From positions 1 through 48,863 of the forward strand of contig JAKAVC010000048.1 of assembly GCA_021817345.1 (NCBI GenBank): 48,863 nucleotides of DNA. Direction: 5' to 3'. Below are positions 1 through 8,773 of the stretch, in pieces. Position numbers and translations under genes: made by a program. The DNA comes from Deltaproteobacteria bacterium (GTDB taxonomy: Bacteria; Desulfobacterota; Binatia; Binatales; Binataceae). The stretch's first letter is position 1. Each line of letters opens with the position of its first letter. The notes beneath the pieces are model-generated. The model had not been told where the DNA came from. It searched no databases and worked only from the letters and a program-made list of their open reading frames with translations.

Positions 1-185
1 CCGAGCGAATAGACGTTGGCGGTGTCGAAGAAATTGACGCCCGCCTCGAGGGCGGCGCGAAAATGATCGCGCGCTTCATCCGCGTCAAGCACCCACTCGC
101 GCCACTTCTTGTCGCCGTAACTCATGCATCCCAGGCAGATGCGCGAAACGGTAACTCCCGTGTTGCCGAGCTTCGTATATTCCAT
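1..185 (-). CDS. aldo/keto reductase, N-terminal part (cut by window edge)
   Basis: The reverse strand from the ATG at 185 reads MEYTKLGNTGVTVSRICLGC, the usual first beta-strand and loop of the aldo/keto reductase family. It is followed by EAGVNFFDTANVYS, which contains the conserved Asp of the catalytic Asp-Tyr-Lys-His set and the DTA-x-x-Y signature. Only 61 residues are present; the remainder lies to the left of the window. Family members reduce aldehydes or ketones with NADPH in the cytoplasm. The close match to the YajO/YghZ-like branch (LG-x-TG-x-x-VSR, LGCMSYG) is seen directly, but the substrate cannot be told. It is divergent from the hpnR-like gene, with a 272-base gap in which I see no definite control site. 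Confidence 0.9.
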   Translation of the reverse strand, partial: MEYTKLGNTGVTVSRICLGCMSYGDKKWREWVLDADEARDHFRAALEAGVNFFDTANVYSL

Positions 186-457
186 TTTGCCCACCGAATC
201 TTTGCGGTTGCGGCCCCGCGAATCATGACCCGGCATGATCCGCCGCGGCGGTTGTGACGGTTCAGGTTCGGGCGAATCGGGCCGCGATGTCAAGCAGGAC
301 CGGCGATTACGAGTATTCCTTTAACTTCGACGGCGGGGCTATGATCGGTGCAATCTCGTTTCGAGCTCTGTCGGCGGGCCGACTATATCGCCTTTGGATT
401 GTAAGCGCGCCTCCGGCCGGCGCGGTTGAATCATCACTCTGGCGGATGGAGAAGCGG

Positions 458-1978
458 ATGAGAGTCCTGTTTGTGCATCCCAGTCCTCTGATGTACAGCG
501 AGATATACCTGCGCCTGGAACCACTCGGGATGGAACGGGTCGCGGCGGCGGTGAGGTCGCGCGGCCATCAGGTGCGTATCCTCGATCTGCAGATTTTCAG
601 CCATCGCGATTTCCATCGCGAACTGGAGGATTTCAGGCCCGAGGCAATCGGGTTTTCGGGCAACTATCTCGCCAACGTGCCGGAGATTGTCGATCTCGCA
701 AAGGACGCCAAGCGCATCCTGCCGCGGTGCTTCGTGTTCGTCGGAGGGCACAGCGCCTCGTTCGTTGCCGGCGATATACTGCAGCACGGCGAAGGCGCGA
801 TCGACTGCGTGCTGCGCGGCGAGGGCGAAACCGGCGCGCAGATGCTGATGGAAGCGGTTGGCGACAGCCGGATCGATCGGGTGCCGGGCGCGGTCACCAC
901 GCGCGGCAGCGGACCCGCGCCGGTGATGCTCGACAGTCTCGATCGCTATGTGGCAGCGCGCGACCTCGGACGCCGGCGCCACAAGTACTTCATCGGGATT
1001 CTCGATCCGTGCGCGTCGATTGAGTTCACGCGCGGATGCCCGTGGGACTGTTCCTTCTGCAGCGCGTGGACTTTCTATGGCCGCAGCTATCGCAAGGCCA
1101 GCCCCGAAGCGATCGCCGAGGAGATGGCGTCGATTAAGGAGCCGAACGTCTTCATCGTTGACGACGTCGCGTTCATCCATCCCGAGGACGGGCTTGCGAT
1201 CGGGCGCGAAATCGAAAAACGCAACGTCCGCAAGAAGTACTATCTGGAAACCCGCGCCGACGTTCTATGCCGCAACCGCGACATCTTCGCGTACTGGCGA
1301 ACGCTCGGACTCGAATACATGTTCCTCGGGCTCGAAGCGATCGACGAAGAGGGACTGCGGGCGCATCGCAAGCGCTCGTCGATGGACGTGAACCTGCGCG
1401 CGCTTGAGATCGCGCGCGAAATCGGCGTCACTGTCGCGCTGAACCTGATCGCCGATCCCGATTGGGATGAGCGCCGTTTCGAGGCCGTGCGCGGGTGGGC
1501 GATGAGCATCCCGGAGGTCGTGCATCTCACGGTCGCAACGCCCTATCCGGGCACCGAGCTATGGTTCACGGAATCGCGCAAGCTCACCACGCTGGATTAC
1601 CGGCTGTTCGATATCCAGCACGCGGTGCTCCCGACCCGGATGGGACTCAAGAGGTTTTACGAGGAACTGGTGCGCACGCAGAGCGTGCTCAACCGCAAGC
1701 ATCTCGGGCTTCGAGGGCTCCGCGACGTGGCGGGAATAGCGTCGCGGCTTGCGCTCAAGGGGCAGACGAATTTCCTTTCGATGCTGTGGAAGTTCAACCG
1801 CGTGTACAATCCGGAGCGCCAGTACGCCGACCATTTCAGGGAAGTGAAGTACGCGATGCGCCCGCCGGTCAAATGGAACGGCAAACGGCCGGGCGCCGAG
1901 TCGCTCTATATCCACAAGCCGAAAGCGCCGCGCCCGGTGAAGACGGCCGCGCGGATCGCCGAACTGCCGGCCAAGTGA
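458..1978 (+). CDS. hpnR: B12-binding radical SAM protein, hopanoid C-3 methylase-like
   Basis: 506 residues. The N-terminal ~150 residues form a cobalamin-binding Rossmann-like domain, starting MRVLFVHPSPLMYSEIYLRL and continuing with ANVPEIVDLAK and FVGGHSASF. The radical SAM cluster motif CPWDCSFC (Cys194, Cys198, Cys201) follows, then a TIM-barrel part and a conserved tail (TTLDYRLFDIQHAVLPTR, MLWKFNRVYNPERQ). From memory this pattern is that of HpnR, which adds a methyl group at C-3 of hopanoids using SAM and methylcobalamin. The ATG at 458 has GGAGA about six bases upstream; an ATG at 446 would add four residues. No other hopanoid gene is adjacent, so the assignment rests on sequence pattern alone. 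A different B12 radical SAM methylase is the alternative. Confidence 0.75.
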   Translation: MRVLFVHPSPLMYSEIYLRLEPLGMERVAAAVRSRGHQVRILDLQIFSHRDFHRELEDFRPEAIGFSGNYLANVPEIVDLAKDAKRILPRCFVFVGGHSASFVAGDILQHGEGAIDCVLRGEGETGAQMLMEAVGDSRIDRVPGAVTTRGSGPAPVMLDSLDRYVAARDLGRRRHKYFIGILDPCASIEFTRGCPWDCSFCSAWTFYGRSYRKASPEAIAEEMASIKEPNVFIVDDVAFIHPEDGLAIGREIEKRNVRKKYYLETRADVLCRNRDIFAYWRTLGLEYMFLGLEAIDEEGLRAHRKRSSMDVNLRALEIAREIGVTVALNLIADPDWDERRFEAVRGWAMSIPEVVHLTVATPYPGTELWFTESRKLTTLDYRLFDIQHAVLPTRMGLKRFYEELVRTQSVLNRKHLGLRGLRDVAGIASRLALKGQTNFLSMLWKFNRVYNPERQYADHFREVKYAMRPPVKWNGKRPGAESLYIHKPKAPRPVKTAARIAELPAK

Positions 1979-1992
1979 ACGGGACGCGAGGA

Positions 1993-2787
1993 CTACTCGC
2001 CGATGAATTTGGGGGTCCGCTTGGAGACGAAGGCGTCGATACCCTCGCGCGCGTCCCTGGTCCACGCCGCCGAGCATATCGTTTCGGTCTCGCGGCCCAT
2101 CTGTTCGTCGAGTTCGCTGGTTGCGCTCTCGATAAGAAGTTTCTTGATGCCGGCGTAGGCGCGAGTCGGCCCCGCGGCCAGTTCCGCGGCTATCGCGCTG
2201 GCGTGCGCGTCAAGTTCCGCGTCCGGCACCACCCGCGTTACGATCCCGAGGTCATGCGCTTCCTTCGCGCTCAGGACGGGGTTAAGGAAAATGAGTTCGG
2301 CCGCTCGCCTGTATCCGACCATACGCGGCAGGAAGTACGTCGCCGAGCCGTCGGGAGTAAGCCCGGCGCGCGTGTAGGCCATCGTGAACTTCGCCGACTC
2401 CGCGGCGATCACCAAATCGCACGCGCACGCGAGGCTGAAGCCCGCGCCGGCCGCGCTTGCGTGGACGGCCGCAATCACCGGCGATTTGGTGCGGGCGAAA
2501 CGCGCGATCGCGCGATGCAGATGGCTGGTGACGTCTTCGAGATAGCGGGGCAGTTCGCTTTCCGACTTGGAGGCGAAGGTTTTCAAATCGCCGCCGCCGC
2601 AGAACATCCGGCCCGCGCCCTTTATCAAAATCACGCGCACGTCGGGATTGTCGTCGCACTTGAGCGACGCTTCATCGAGATCCTGCGCCATCTCCAGGTT
2701 GATCCCGTTGGCGGCGTCGGGGCGGTTGAGCGTCAGGTGCGCGACGTTGTCCTTGATCTCGAGCAGAAGCGTTGAGAACTTTTGCAT
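1993..2787 (-). CDS. enoyl-CoA hydratase/isomerase family protein
   Basis: 264 residues with the crotonase fold. The reading MQKFSTLLLEIKDNVAHLTL, then NRPDAANGINLEMAQDL, is the usual N-terminus. GAGRMFCGGGDLK is the first oxyanion-hole region and HASAAGAGFSLACACDLVIA the second (Gly-Ala-Gly-Phe). SAKFTMAYTRAGLTPDGSAT sits where hydratases carry a catalytic Glu, but here that site reads Thr-Pro-Asp-Gly. The second Glu of true hydratases is thus not obvious, so isomerase or another crotonase activity is possible. A GGAGAG ribosome site precedes the ATG. The gene lies 26 bases downstream of the dehalogenase gene on the same strand, so the two are probably co-transcribed. Confidence 0.88.
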   Translation of the reverse strand: MQKFSTLLLEIKDNVAHLTLNRPDAANGINLEMAQDLDEASLKCDDNPDVRVILIKGAGRMFCGGGDLKTFASKSESELPRYLEDVTSHLHRAIARFARTKSPVIAAVHASAAGAGFSLACACDLVIAAESAKFTMAYTRAGLTPDGSATYFLPRMVGYRRAAELIFLNPVLSAKEAHDLGIVTRVVPDAELDAHASAIAAELAAGPTRAYAGIKKLLIESATSELDEQMGRETETICSAAWTRDAREGIDAFVSKRTPKFIGE

Positions 2788-2813
2788 CACACACTCTCTC
2801 CGGTGGCGCAGGT

Positions 2814-3695
2814 TCAGAGCGTTTTGTTCCATTCGGCGACTGCCGTGCCGATCTCGTGAGGCGAGTCTTCCTGAATGAAGTGGACTCCCTTGGCCGTCAC
2901 CTCGCGCTGGTTGGGCCATTTGCGGCAGAACTCGCGCTGGGCGCCGATCAGGATCGCGCCGGGGTCGGCGTTGACGAAGAGCTTGGGTATCGGGCTCGCC
3001 GAAAGCCATCGGCTGTATTCCTCGACGATAGCCGCGACGTCGGCGGGCTCGCCGTCGAGCGGAATTTCGCGCGGCCATGTGAGCGTCGGGCGGCGCGACT
3101 CGCCCGGTTCGAGATAGGGGCGGCGATAGACCGCCATCTCGTCCGCGCCGAGCTTGCGGAGCACGCTCCCGGGCAGGATCCGCTCGATGAAGACGTTTTT
3201 CTGGAGGATCATCTCTTCGCCGGCCGCGCTGCGCAGCGCGCGGAACAGGTCGCGCGCCAGCGGACTCCATTCGTCCCACGTGAGCGGGCGCACGATCGCC
3301 TCCATGTAGGCGATGCCCTTTACTGCGTCCGGATGACGGCGCGCCCAATGAAACCCGAGCGCCGAACCCCAATCGTGAACGACTAGCGTGACGCGCCGCG
3401 TGAGCCCAAGGCCGTCGAACCACGCGTCCAGATGGCGCGCGTGATCGACAAAGCGATACGAGCCGGTCGATGACTTGCCCGAGTCGCCCATTCCGATCAG
3501 GTCCGGCGCGAGGCATCGCGCGCTCGCGCCGAGATGCGGGATGACGTTGCGCCAGAGATATGACGAAGTGGGATTGCCGTGCAGAAAGACTACGGGCTCG
3601 CCGCTTCCCGTGTCCACGTATGCCATTTCGGTTCCAAGCAGCCGAAGCCGCTTGCGCGGAAATGGGTCGGCCGCGGAAATTACGGATTCGGCCAT
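2814..3695 (-). CDS. dhaA: haloalkane dehalogenase (alpha/beta hydrolase)
   Basis: 293 residues, the usual length of the family. [12 protein letters not shown] holds the halide-stabilising Asn41 after the oxyanion His-Gly. [19 protein letters not shown] holds the nucleophile Asp108 and the second halide-binding residue Trp109. Glu132 in YMEAIVRP is the acid, and His272 in [14 protein letters not shown] is the base. Asn plus Trp for halide and Glu as acid is the arrangement of the DhaA/LinB subfamily (HLD-II), which hydrolyses carbon-halogen bonds to an alcohol and halide. All five key residues are visible, so the call is strong, though the substrate is unknown. The downstream crotonase may process a product. 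The gene is divergent from the flavoenzyme at 3840 across 144 bases. Confidence 0.92.
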   Translation of the reverse strand: MAESVISAADPFPRKRLRLLGTEMAYVDTGSGEPVVFLHGNPTSSYLWRNVIPHLGASARCLAPDLIGMGDSGKSSTGSYRFVDHARHLDAWFDGLGLTRRVTLVVHDWGSALGFHWARRHPDAVKGIAYMEAIVRPLTWDEWSPLARDLFRALRSAAGEEMILQKNVFIERILPGSVLRKLGADEMAVYRRPYLEPGESRRPTLTWPREIPLDGEPADVAAIVEEYSRWLSASPIPKLFVNADPGAILIGAQREFCRKWPNQREVTAKGVHFIQEDSPHEIGTAVAEWNKTL

Positions 3696-3839
3696 AACTT
3701 AGCTTTCTCCTCCCGGGATTCTGCAAGAGATACGGCGCGTCGGGCCGTTGCGCAAGCGATCGACAAGGCGGTTGCTCTGGCGCGTGCCGTCGGGGCAAAA
3801 TCGCCCCGGATAGCCCGCCGAAACCGAGGTGAAAGAGCG

Positions 3840-5447
3840 ATGGCTGAGCGCAGGCGCAAGTTCTGGGGATGGGGTTACGAGGACCAGGGTCCGAATCCCG
3901 AGCAGCAAAAGCATATGGCGGAGCGGATGGCGAAACGATTCGGCCTCGGTCCGCTCACGATTACGCCGCCTCCCAGGGAGAGCGAACTTAATCTGCGCGC
4001 GCCGCGCGTCTCACCGCCCGATTCACTCAAGCCGATCTGCTCGATGAGCACCTACGATCGCGCGGCGCGCAGTTACGGGCGCGGCTTTCGCGACGTGGTG
4101 CGCGCGTTTCGCCGCTATTATCCGAATCCGCACGACGTGGTCGCCTTCCCGCGCGACGAGCACGACGTCGTGCGCATCCTCGACTGGTGTGACAGCGCGA
4201 AAATCGCGGTCGCGCCGTACGGCGGCGGCTCCAGCGTGGTGGGCGGCGTCGAGGCCCCGAGCGACGACCGTTACCGCGGCTCGGTCTCGCTCGATCTCGG
4301 CGCTCTCGACAAGGTGCTGGAAATCGATCGCACCTCGCGCGCGGCGAGGATCCAGGCGGGCGTGCTAGGCCCGGCGCTCGAAGAGCAGTTGAAGCCCCAT
4401 CGTTTGACCCTGCGCCATTTTCCGCAATCGTTCGAGTTCTCCTCGCTCGGCGGATGGATCGCGACGCGCTCGGGCGGACATTTCGCGACCAACTACACGC
4501 ATATCGACGACTTCGTCGAATCGCTGCGGGTCGTGACACCGAGCGGAATCGTCGAATCGCGCCGCCTGCCCGGCTCGGGCGCTGGTCCGAGTCCCGACCG
4601 GATGTTCATCGGGTCCGAGGGCACGCTCGGAATCATCACGGAGGCGTGGATGCGGCTTCAGGACCGGCCGACTTTCCGGATCGGCGCGTCGGTTCCGTTC
4701 CCGGATTTTATCTCGGCGGCACAGGCGGTTCGCGTGATTTCGCAGGCGGGGCTTTTTCCGGCCAACTGCCGCGTGCTCGACGAGGGCGAGGCGTTCAATT
4801 CGGGAGCAAGCGACAGCAACGAGGCGGTGCTGGTGCTCGCATTCGAATCCGCCGACCATCCGCTGGACGCATGGATGAAGCGCGCGCTCGAAATCTGCGC
4901 CGATCACAAGGGCAGGGTTCCGAAAGAAGAGATAAAGACCCGCACCGACGCCGACGCGACCCACGAGGGCGCCGCCGGCGCGTGGCGGCAGGCGTTCCTG
5001 AGCGCTCCGTATCTCAGGGACACGGTGGTTGCGATGGGAATGGTGAGCGACACATTCGAGACCGCGATCACCTGGGAGCGCTTTCCCGAGTTCCATCTCC
5101 GCGTGATGGAATGCGCGCGCGAGGCGGTAGCCCGAATCTGCGGCAAGGGCACGGTCACGTGCCGCTTCACCCACGTCTATCCCGACGGCCCCGCGCCCTA
5201 CTACACGGTCCTTGCGCCGGGGCGCCGCGGCTCCGAGATGGAGCAGTGGGACGAAATCAAAAAGGCGGTTTCGGATTTGTTGATCGAGCTTGGCGGCACG
5301 ATCACGCATCATCATGCGGTCGGCCGCGACCATCGCCCATGGTACGATCGCCAGCGGCCGGAGGGATTCGCACGCGCGTTCAAGGCGGCCAAGCGCGCAC
5401 TCGATCCCAACGCGATCCTGAACCCCGGCGTGCTGATCGATCCGTAA
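3840..5447 (+). CDS. FAD-binding oxidase, alkyldihydroxyacetonephosphate synthase-like
   Basis: 535 residues of the VAO/FAD-linked oxidase family. The start MAERRRKFWGWGYEDQGP matches the W-G-W-G-x-x-x-E N-terminus of alkyl-DHAP synthases. The FAD-binding PP-loop reads VAPYGGGSSVVGGVE near residue 120, and GSEGTLGIITEAWMRLQ closes the FAD domain. TCRFTHVYPDGPAPYYT and ITHHHAVGRDHRPWYDRQRP are the substrate-cap motifs, including the His-rich stretch and active-site Tyr of the family, and the end is LDPNAILNPGVLI. In eukaryotes the enzyme makes the ether bond of ether lipids. Bacterial homologues are common in actinobacteria and related groups and may act on other substrates. The ATG at 3840 is preceded by a GAGGTGAAAGAG stretch. 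Confidence 0.85.
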   Translation: MAERRRKFWGWGYEDQGPNPEQQKHMAERMAKRFGLGPLTITPPPRESELNLRAPRVSPPDSLKPICSMSTYDRAARSYGRGFRDVVRAFRRYYPNPHDVVAFPRDEHDVVRILDWCDSAKIAVAPYGGGSSVVGGVEAPSDDRYRGSVSLDLGALDKVLEIDRTSRAARIQAGVLGPALEEQLKPHRLTLRHFPQSFEFSSLGGWIATRSGGHFATNYTHIDDFVESLRVVTPSGIVESRRLPGSGAGPSPDRMFIGSEGTLGIITEAWMRLQDRPTFRIGASVPFPDFISAAQAVRVISQAGLFPANCRVLDEGEAFNSGASDSNEAVLVLAFESADHPLDAWMKRALEICADHKGRVPKEEIKTRTDADATHEGAAGAWRQAFLSAPYLRDTVVAMGMVSDTFETAITWERFPEFHLRVMECAREAVARICGKGTVTCRFTHVYPDGPAPYYTVLAPGRRGSEMEQWDEIKKAVSDLLIELGGTITHHHAVGRDHRPWYDRQRPEGFARAFKAAKRALDPNAILNPGVLIDP

Positions 5448-5483
5448 GCGGTGGCTTGCGCGAGATTGAAGCGGGGCGGGGCG

Positions 5484-5789
5484 TCAGTCATCGTCGAGGG
5501 CGAGCTTCTTTCGCGCCTCGGACGACATCATGTGCGGCGTCCATCGCGGCTCCCATACCAGGTCGACGTTGGCGCGCTCGCAGTCGGGAAGCCCGAGCAG
5601 CTTTGCCTCGATTTCGTCGCGGATGAGGTCGCCGAGATGGCATCCGGCGCTCGTCAGCGTCATCCTGACGTTGACCGTCGCGCCGTCGATCGCCACTCCG
5701 TACACGAGCCCGAGTTCCACGATATTGACCGGGATCTCCGGATCGTAGCATTCGGCGAGCACTTCGTAGATTTCCGCTTCCGAGAGCAT
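5484..5789 (-). CDS. MIP18 family (DUF59) metal-sulfur cluster assembly factor
   Basis: 101 residues, a complete single-domain MIP18/SufT/PaaD-like protein. The motif YDPEIPVNIVELGLVYGV is the conserved DPEIPVNIVDLGLVY core, and MTLTSAGCHLGDLIRDEI carries the conserved Cys that binds metal or clusters. VDLVWEPRWTPHMMSSEAR is the conserved exit segment. Proteins of this type help insert Fe-S clusters into target proteins in the cytoplasm. The gene stands alone, converging on the flavoenzyme gene 36 bases away. No suf genes are in view, so its targets are unknown; the hpnR-type radical SAM enzyme is one possible client, which is only inference. Confidence 0.9.
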   Translation of the reverse strand: MLSEAEIYEVLAECYDPEIPVNIVELGLVYGVAIDGATVNVRMTLTSAGCHLGDLIRDEIEAKLLGLPDCERANVDLVWEPRWTPHMMSSEARKKLALDDD

Positions 5790-5814
5790 TGGAGTTGCGC
5801 CGCCCCGCGCAATT

Positions 5815-5845
5815 CTCGATAACGACTGGAACTAGTATATAAAAG
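5815..5845. promoter_or_regulatory. AT-rich divergent promoter region
   Basis: The gap between the divergent MIP18 and TPR genes contains an AT-rich patch around 5831-5844 in otherwise GC-rich DNA. Read on the minus strand it gives TATACT, close to a sigma-70 -10 box, with TTGCCG 15 bases upstream, a short spacer. On the plus strand TATATA or TATAAA occurs, but no good -35 box is spaced correctly. A promoter in at least one direction is likely. Confidence 0.35.
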
Positions 5846-5925
5846 GGCGAGTACCGGCAAAACACGATGCGCGCGGGCGCCTGAGCGTGGGTTTGCTTGC
5901 GCGAATCGTTCCGGAGGGTTTCTCG

Positions 5926-6270
5926 ATGCCTGACAAGGAAGAACTGTACGACGAGGCGGTCGATCTGTTCGCCGATGACAAATTCGACGAAGCGATAGAA
6001 CTGTACCGGAAGGCGCTCGAAATCGATCCCAAATACGCCGACGCGATGCACGGCCTCGCGCTCTGCTATCAGGCCAAGGGCGACCTCGACAGCGCGATCG
6101 AGGTGACGAAGCGCTATATCGAGCAGGAGCCCGAGGACATCCTGGCGTTCACCAACCTCAGCATGTTCTACCAGAAGAAAGGAATGATAAAGGAAGCCGA
6201 GGCCGCGGGCGCGGAGGCGCGACGGCTCGACTGGAAACGTCAACTCAAGGAAGGCAAGCAGAAGGCCTAA
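5926..6270 (+). CDS. small tetratricopeptide repeat protein
   Basis: 114 residues consisting almost wholly of TPR helices: one repeat around residues 5-38 (ELYDEAVDLFADDKFDEAIE), a second around 39-72 (PKYADAMHGLALCYQAKGDL) and a third around 73-106 (ILAFTNLSMFYQKKGMIKEA). There is no signal peptide. TPRs bind partner proteins; no partner can be named. The ATG at 5926 has a GGAGGG ribosome site seven bases upstream, which decides the start over an in-frame GTG at 5887. It ends seven bases before the SDR start, so the two are probably one operon. Confidence 0.85.
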   Translation: MPDKEELYDEAVDLFADDKFDEAIELYRKALEIDPKYADAMHGLALCYQAKGDLDSAIEVTKRYIEQEPEDILAFTNLSMFYQKKGMIKEAEAAGAEARRLDWKRQLKEGKQKA

Positions 6271-6277
6271 GGCGCGG

Positions 6278-7039
6278 ATGAAACTGAAAGACAAGGTGGT
6301 TCTGATAACCGGCGGAGGCTCGGGCCTTGGCCGCGAGATGGGGCTTACGTTCGCGCGCGAGGGCGCCAAGGTCGGAATCAACGATATCCGGCCCGAATCG
6401 GCGCAAAACGTCGTGACCGAGATCGAACGCGTGGGCGGGAAAGGCGCGCGCGCTTTCGTCGCCGACGTATCGGGCAGCGCGGCGGTGAAAAAGATGTTCG
6501 CCGATTTTCTCGCCGCCTACGGCACGATCGACATCCTCATCAACAATGCGGGAATCGGACGCACGCGCGAGGGCGGCGAGGTTATCGGCACCGCCGACCT
6601 TCCCGACGAGGACTGGCATCGGATGATCGCGACGCACCTCGACTCGACGTTCTACTGCACGCGCGAGGCGCTCAAGGTGATGATCCCGAAGAGGTCCGGC
6701 AGGATCATCAACCTCGGCTCGATCGCGGGAACGACCGGACTCGCGTTCGCGTCGAGCTATTGCGCCGCGAAAGGCGGGATAATCAGCTTCACCAAGTCCG
6801 TCGCGCGCGAGGTGGTCGGCCACGGAATCCTGGTCAACTGTATCGCGCCCGGATTTATCGAGACTCCGATGACCGCGCCGATCCAGGGCCCGATGCGCGA
6901 CGCGGTGATCGCGATGACGCCGATGGGGCGGTTCGGCGAGCCGCGCGAAATCGCCTCGGCGGCGCTGTTCCTCGCCTCGGACGACGCCTCGTTCATGGTC
7001 GGACAGATCGTGAGCCCGAACGGCGGTTACGTCATCTAG
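6278..7039 (+). CDS. short-chain dehydrogenase/reductase
   Basis: 253 residues, classical SDR. VVLITGGGSGLGREMGL is the TGxxxGxG cofactor motif, DILINNAGIG the NNAG motif, INLGSIAG holds the catalytic Ser region, and SSYCAAKGG is the Tyr-x-x-x-Lys catalytic pair. IAPGFIETPMTAP and the closing SPNGGYVI are the usual end of 3-oxoacyl-ACP reductase-like SDRs. It oxidises or reduces a hydroxyl/keto group with NAD(P). The neighbours (TPR upstream, glucanotransferase downstream) give no hint of substrate. Confidence 0.88.
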   Translation: MKLKDKVVLITGGGSGLGREMGLTFAREGAKVGINDIRPESAQNVVTEIERVGGKGARAFVADVSGSAAVKKMFADFLAAYGTIDILINNAGIGRTREGGEVIGTADLPDEDWHRMIATHLDSTFYCTREALKVMIPKRSGRIINLGSIAGTTGLAFASSYCAAKGGIISFTKSVAREVVGHGILVNCIAPGFIETPMTAPIQGPMRDAVIAMTPMGRFGEPREIASAALFLASDDASFMVGQIVSPNGGYVI

Positions 7040-7110
7040 ACGCCGTGGCCGCGCCTGCGGCCCGCGCGGTTGAGCGCGCGGACCGACGTGGCCGACAAGG
7101 CATCGGGGCG

Positions 7111-8691
7111 ATGTTTCCGCGCTCGGCAGGAATTCTGATTCCGCTTTTCTCGCTCAGGACCGAGGACGACCTGGGGCGCGGCGAGATAATGCAGATGGCT
7201 TCGATGATCGATTTCGCGCTCGCGATGGGTCATCGCGTGATCCAATTGCTGCCGATCGAAGAAACCGCGCCGGGAGAGGCAAGTCCGTACAGCGCGCTGA
7301 GCGTGTTCGCAATCGACCCGCTGTATATCTCGGCCGGCGAACTTCCAGGTGTCGGACGGCTCGCGCTAAGGCGCGCGCGCAAGTCGTCCAACGGATCTTC
7401 GAACGCGCACCCGGACGATCCCTCGTCCTCGGCCCGCTTCGTGCGGCACGCGGCCTACGCCGGCATCAAGCGCGAACTTCTCGACCGGGCATTCGAGGCC
7501 TTTTCCTCGCGCGCGCGTCGCGCCGAGCGCCAGGCCTTCGACGATTTCGTCCATCGCAACTCCTACTGGGTCGAGGACTACGCGCTGTTTCGCGCCCTGA
7601 AGGACCATTTCGAATTCCGGGACTGGGAGCAATGGCCGCGCGATCTGGCGCAGCGCGAGCCGGGCGCGATATCGACCGCGCGGCGCGAACTCGGCGCGAA
7701 CGTCAGGAAGTATCTGTACTTCCAGTTCGTTGCGCATTCGCAGTGGGAAGCGATGCGCGAGTACGCGGGCCGGCGGGGCGCGTTTATCGGCGGCGATCTC
7801 GCCTTCTCACCCGCGCGCGACAGCGCGGAGGTGTGGGCGCATCAGGAGATGTTCGATCTCTCGCGCACCGTCGGCACGCCGCCCGACCAGTTCAATCCCA
7901 AGGGGCAGCGATGGGGCCTGCCGATGCCGAACTGGGAGGCGATGCGCGCGGAGGGCTTCGAGCTGTGGCGCTCGCGCGTGCGCCACGTGCGCGGACTTTA
8001 CGATCTGCTTCGCGTCGATCACGTGGTCGGGATGTATCGCACGTTCTCGTTCGGCTCCGAGCCCGACGATCCTGGAACGTTTTTTCCCCCTGCCGAGGAA
8101 GAGCAACGCGCGCAGGGCGAAGCTGTTATCCGCGCAATTATCGAGGAGGCGCCCGACGCGCTGATTATCGCTGAGGATCTCGGCACCGTTCCGCCGTGGG
8201 TTCGCCAGTCGCTCGCCGCGCTCGGGGTTCCCGGTTACAAGGTGATGATGTGGGAGCGCGAATGGGACAAGCCGGGCGAACCGTTCATCAGCCCGCAGGA
8301 TTACCCCGAACTTTCGCTCGCCACCACCGGCACGCATGACACCGACACGCTCGCGGTATGGTGGCGCGAATGCCCGCTCGAGGAGCGAACGAAGCTGGTG
8401 CATGCGCTGAACCTGGACGGCCGCGTGAATCCCGAGGCTCCGCTCAAGGACGCGGCTCTCTGTGCGGTGATCGAGGCTCTTTATGCGGGCCGTTCGTTCC
8501 TGGCGATCCTGCCGATCCAGGATTTGTTCGGATGGGAGTCGCGCATCAATCGCCCCGGCACGATCTCGGATAGCAACTGGACCTACCGCCTGCCGCTTTC
8601 GATCGAGCGGATGTCCGAGAGTGAAGCGATCCGAGGCCGCCAGCGCCGCCTGCTCGAAATCGCAAAGCGCACCGGCCGCCTGGCGCCATGA
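7111..8691 (+). CDS. malQ: 4-alpha-glucanotransferase (amylomaltase, GH77)
   Basis: 526 residues. The start MFPRSAGILIPLFSLRTEDD and DFALAMGHRVIQLLPIEET are typical GH77 N-terminal motifs, followed by YSALSVFAIDPLYIS. The catalytic residues are visible: nucleophile Asp303 in LLRVDHVVGMYR, acid/base Glu355 in LIIAEDLGTVPP, and Asp410 in TTGTHDTDT. The C-terminus QDLFGWESRINRPGTISDSN is also conserved. The enzyme transfers alpha-1,4-glucan segments and works in glycogen or maltodextrin turnover in the cytoplasm. No other glycogen gene is adjacent. The ATG at 7111 gives the family's N-terminus, though only a weak G-rich ribosome site precedes it. Confidence 0.92.
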   Translation: MFPRSAGILIPLFSLRTEDDLGRGEIMQMASMIDFALAMGHRVIQLLPIEETAPGEASPYSALSVFAIDPLYISAGELPGVGRLALRRARKSSNGSSNAHPDDPSSSARFVRHAAYAGIKRELLDRAFEAFSSRARRAERQAFDDFVHRNSYWVEDYALFRALKDHFEFRDWEQWPRDLAQREPGAISTARRELGANVRKYLYFQFVAHSQWEAMREYAGRRGAFIGGDLAFSPARDSAEVWAHQEMFDLSRTVGTPPDQFNPKGQRWGLPMPNWEAMRAEGFELWRSRVRHVRGLYDLLRVDHVVGMYRTFSFGSEPDDPGTFFPPAEEEQRAQGEAVIRAIIEEAPDALIIAEDLGTVPPWVRQSLAALGVPGYKVMMWEREWDKPGEPFISPQDYPELSLATTGTHDTDTLAVWWRECPLEERTKLVHALNLDGRVNPEAPLKDAALCAVIEALYAGRSFLAILPIQDLFGWESRINRPGTISDSNWTYRLPLSIERMSESEAIRGRQRRLLEIAKRTGRLAP

Positions 8692-8773
8692 CCGTGGGCG
8701 GCTGATTATCGCACGCCCCCAACCGCTCGGCGCTGATATTTGCCGCGCCTGCCGAAAAGGCTATCTTTTGCGG

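Noticed and set aside
186-457. A promoter such as TATATC near 384 for the hpnR-like gene
   Set aside because: No convincing -35 box at the right spacing could be found.
1993-3798. One long minus-strand frame covering the crotonase and dehalogenase genes
   Set aside because: Only the part from 2787 down gives a recognisable protein (crotonase). The upstream part overlaps the dehalogenase gene in a different frame and reads as Arg-rich nonsense.
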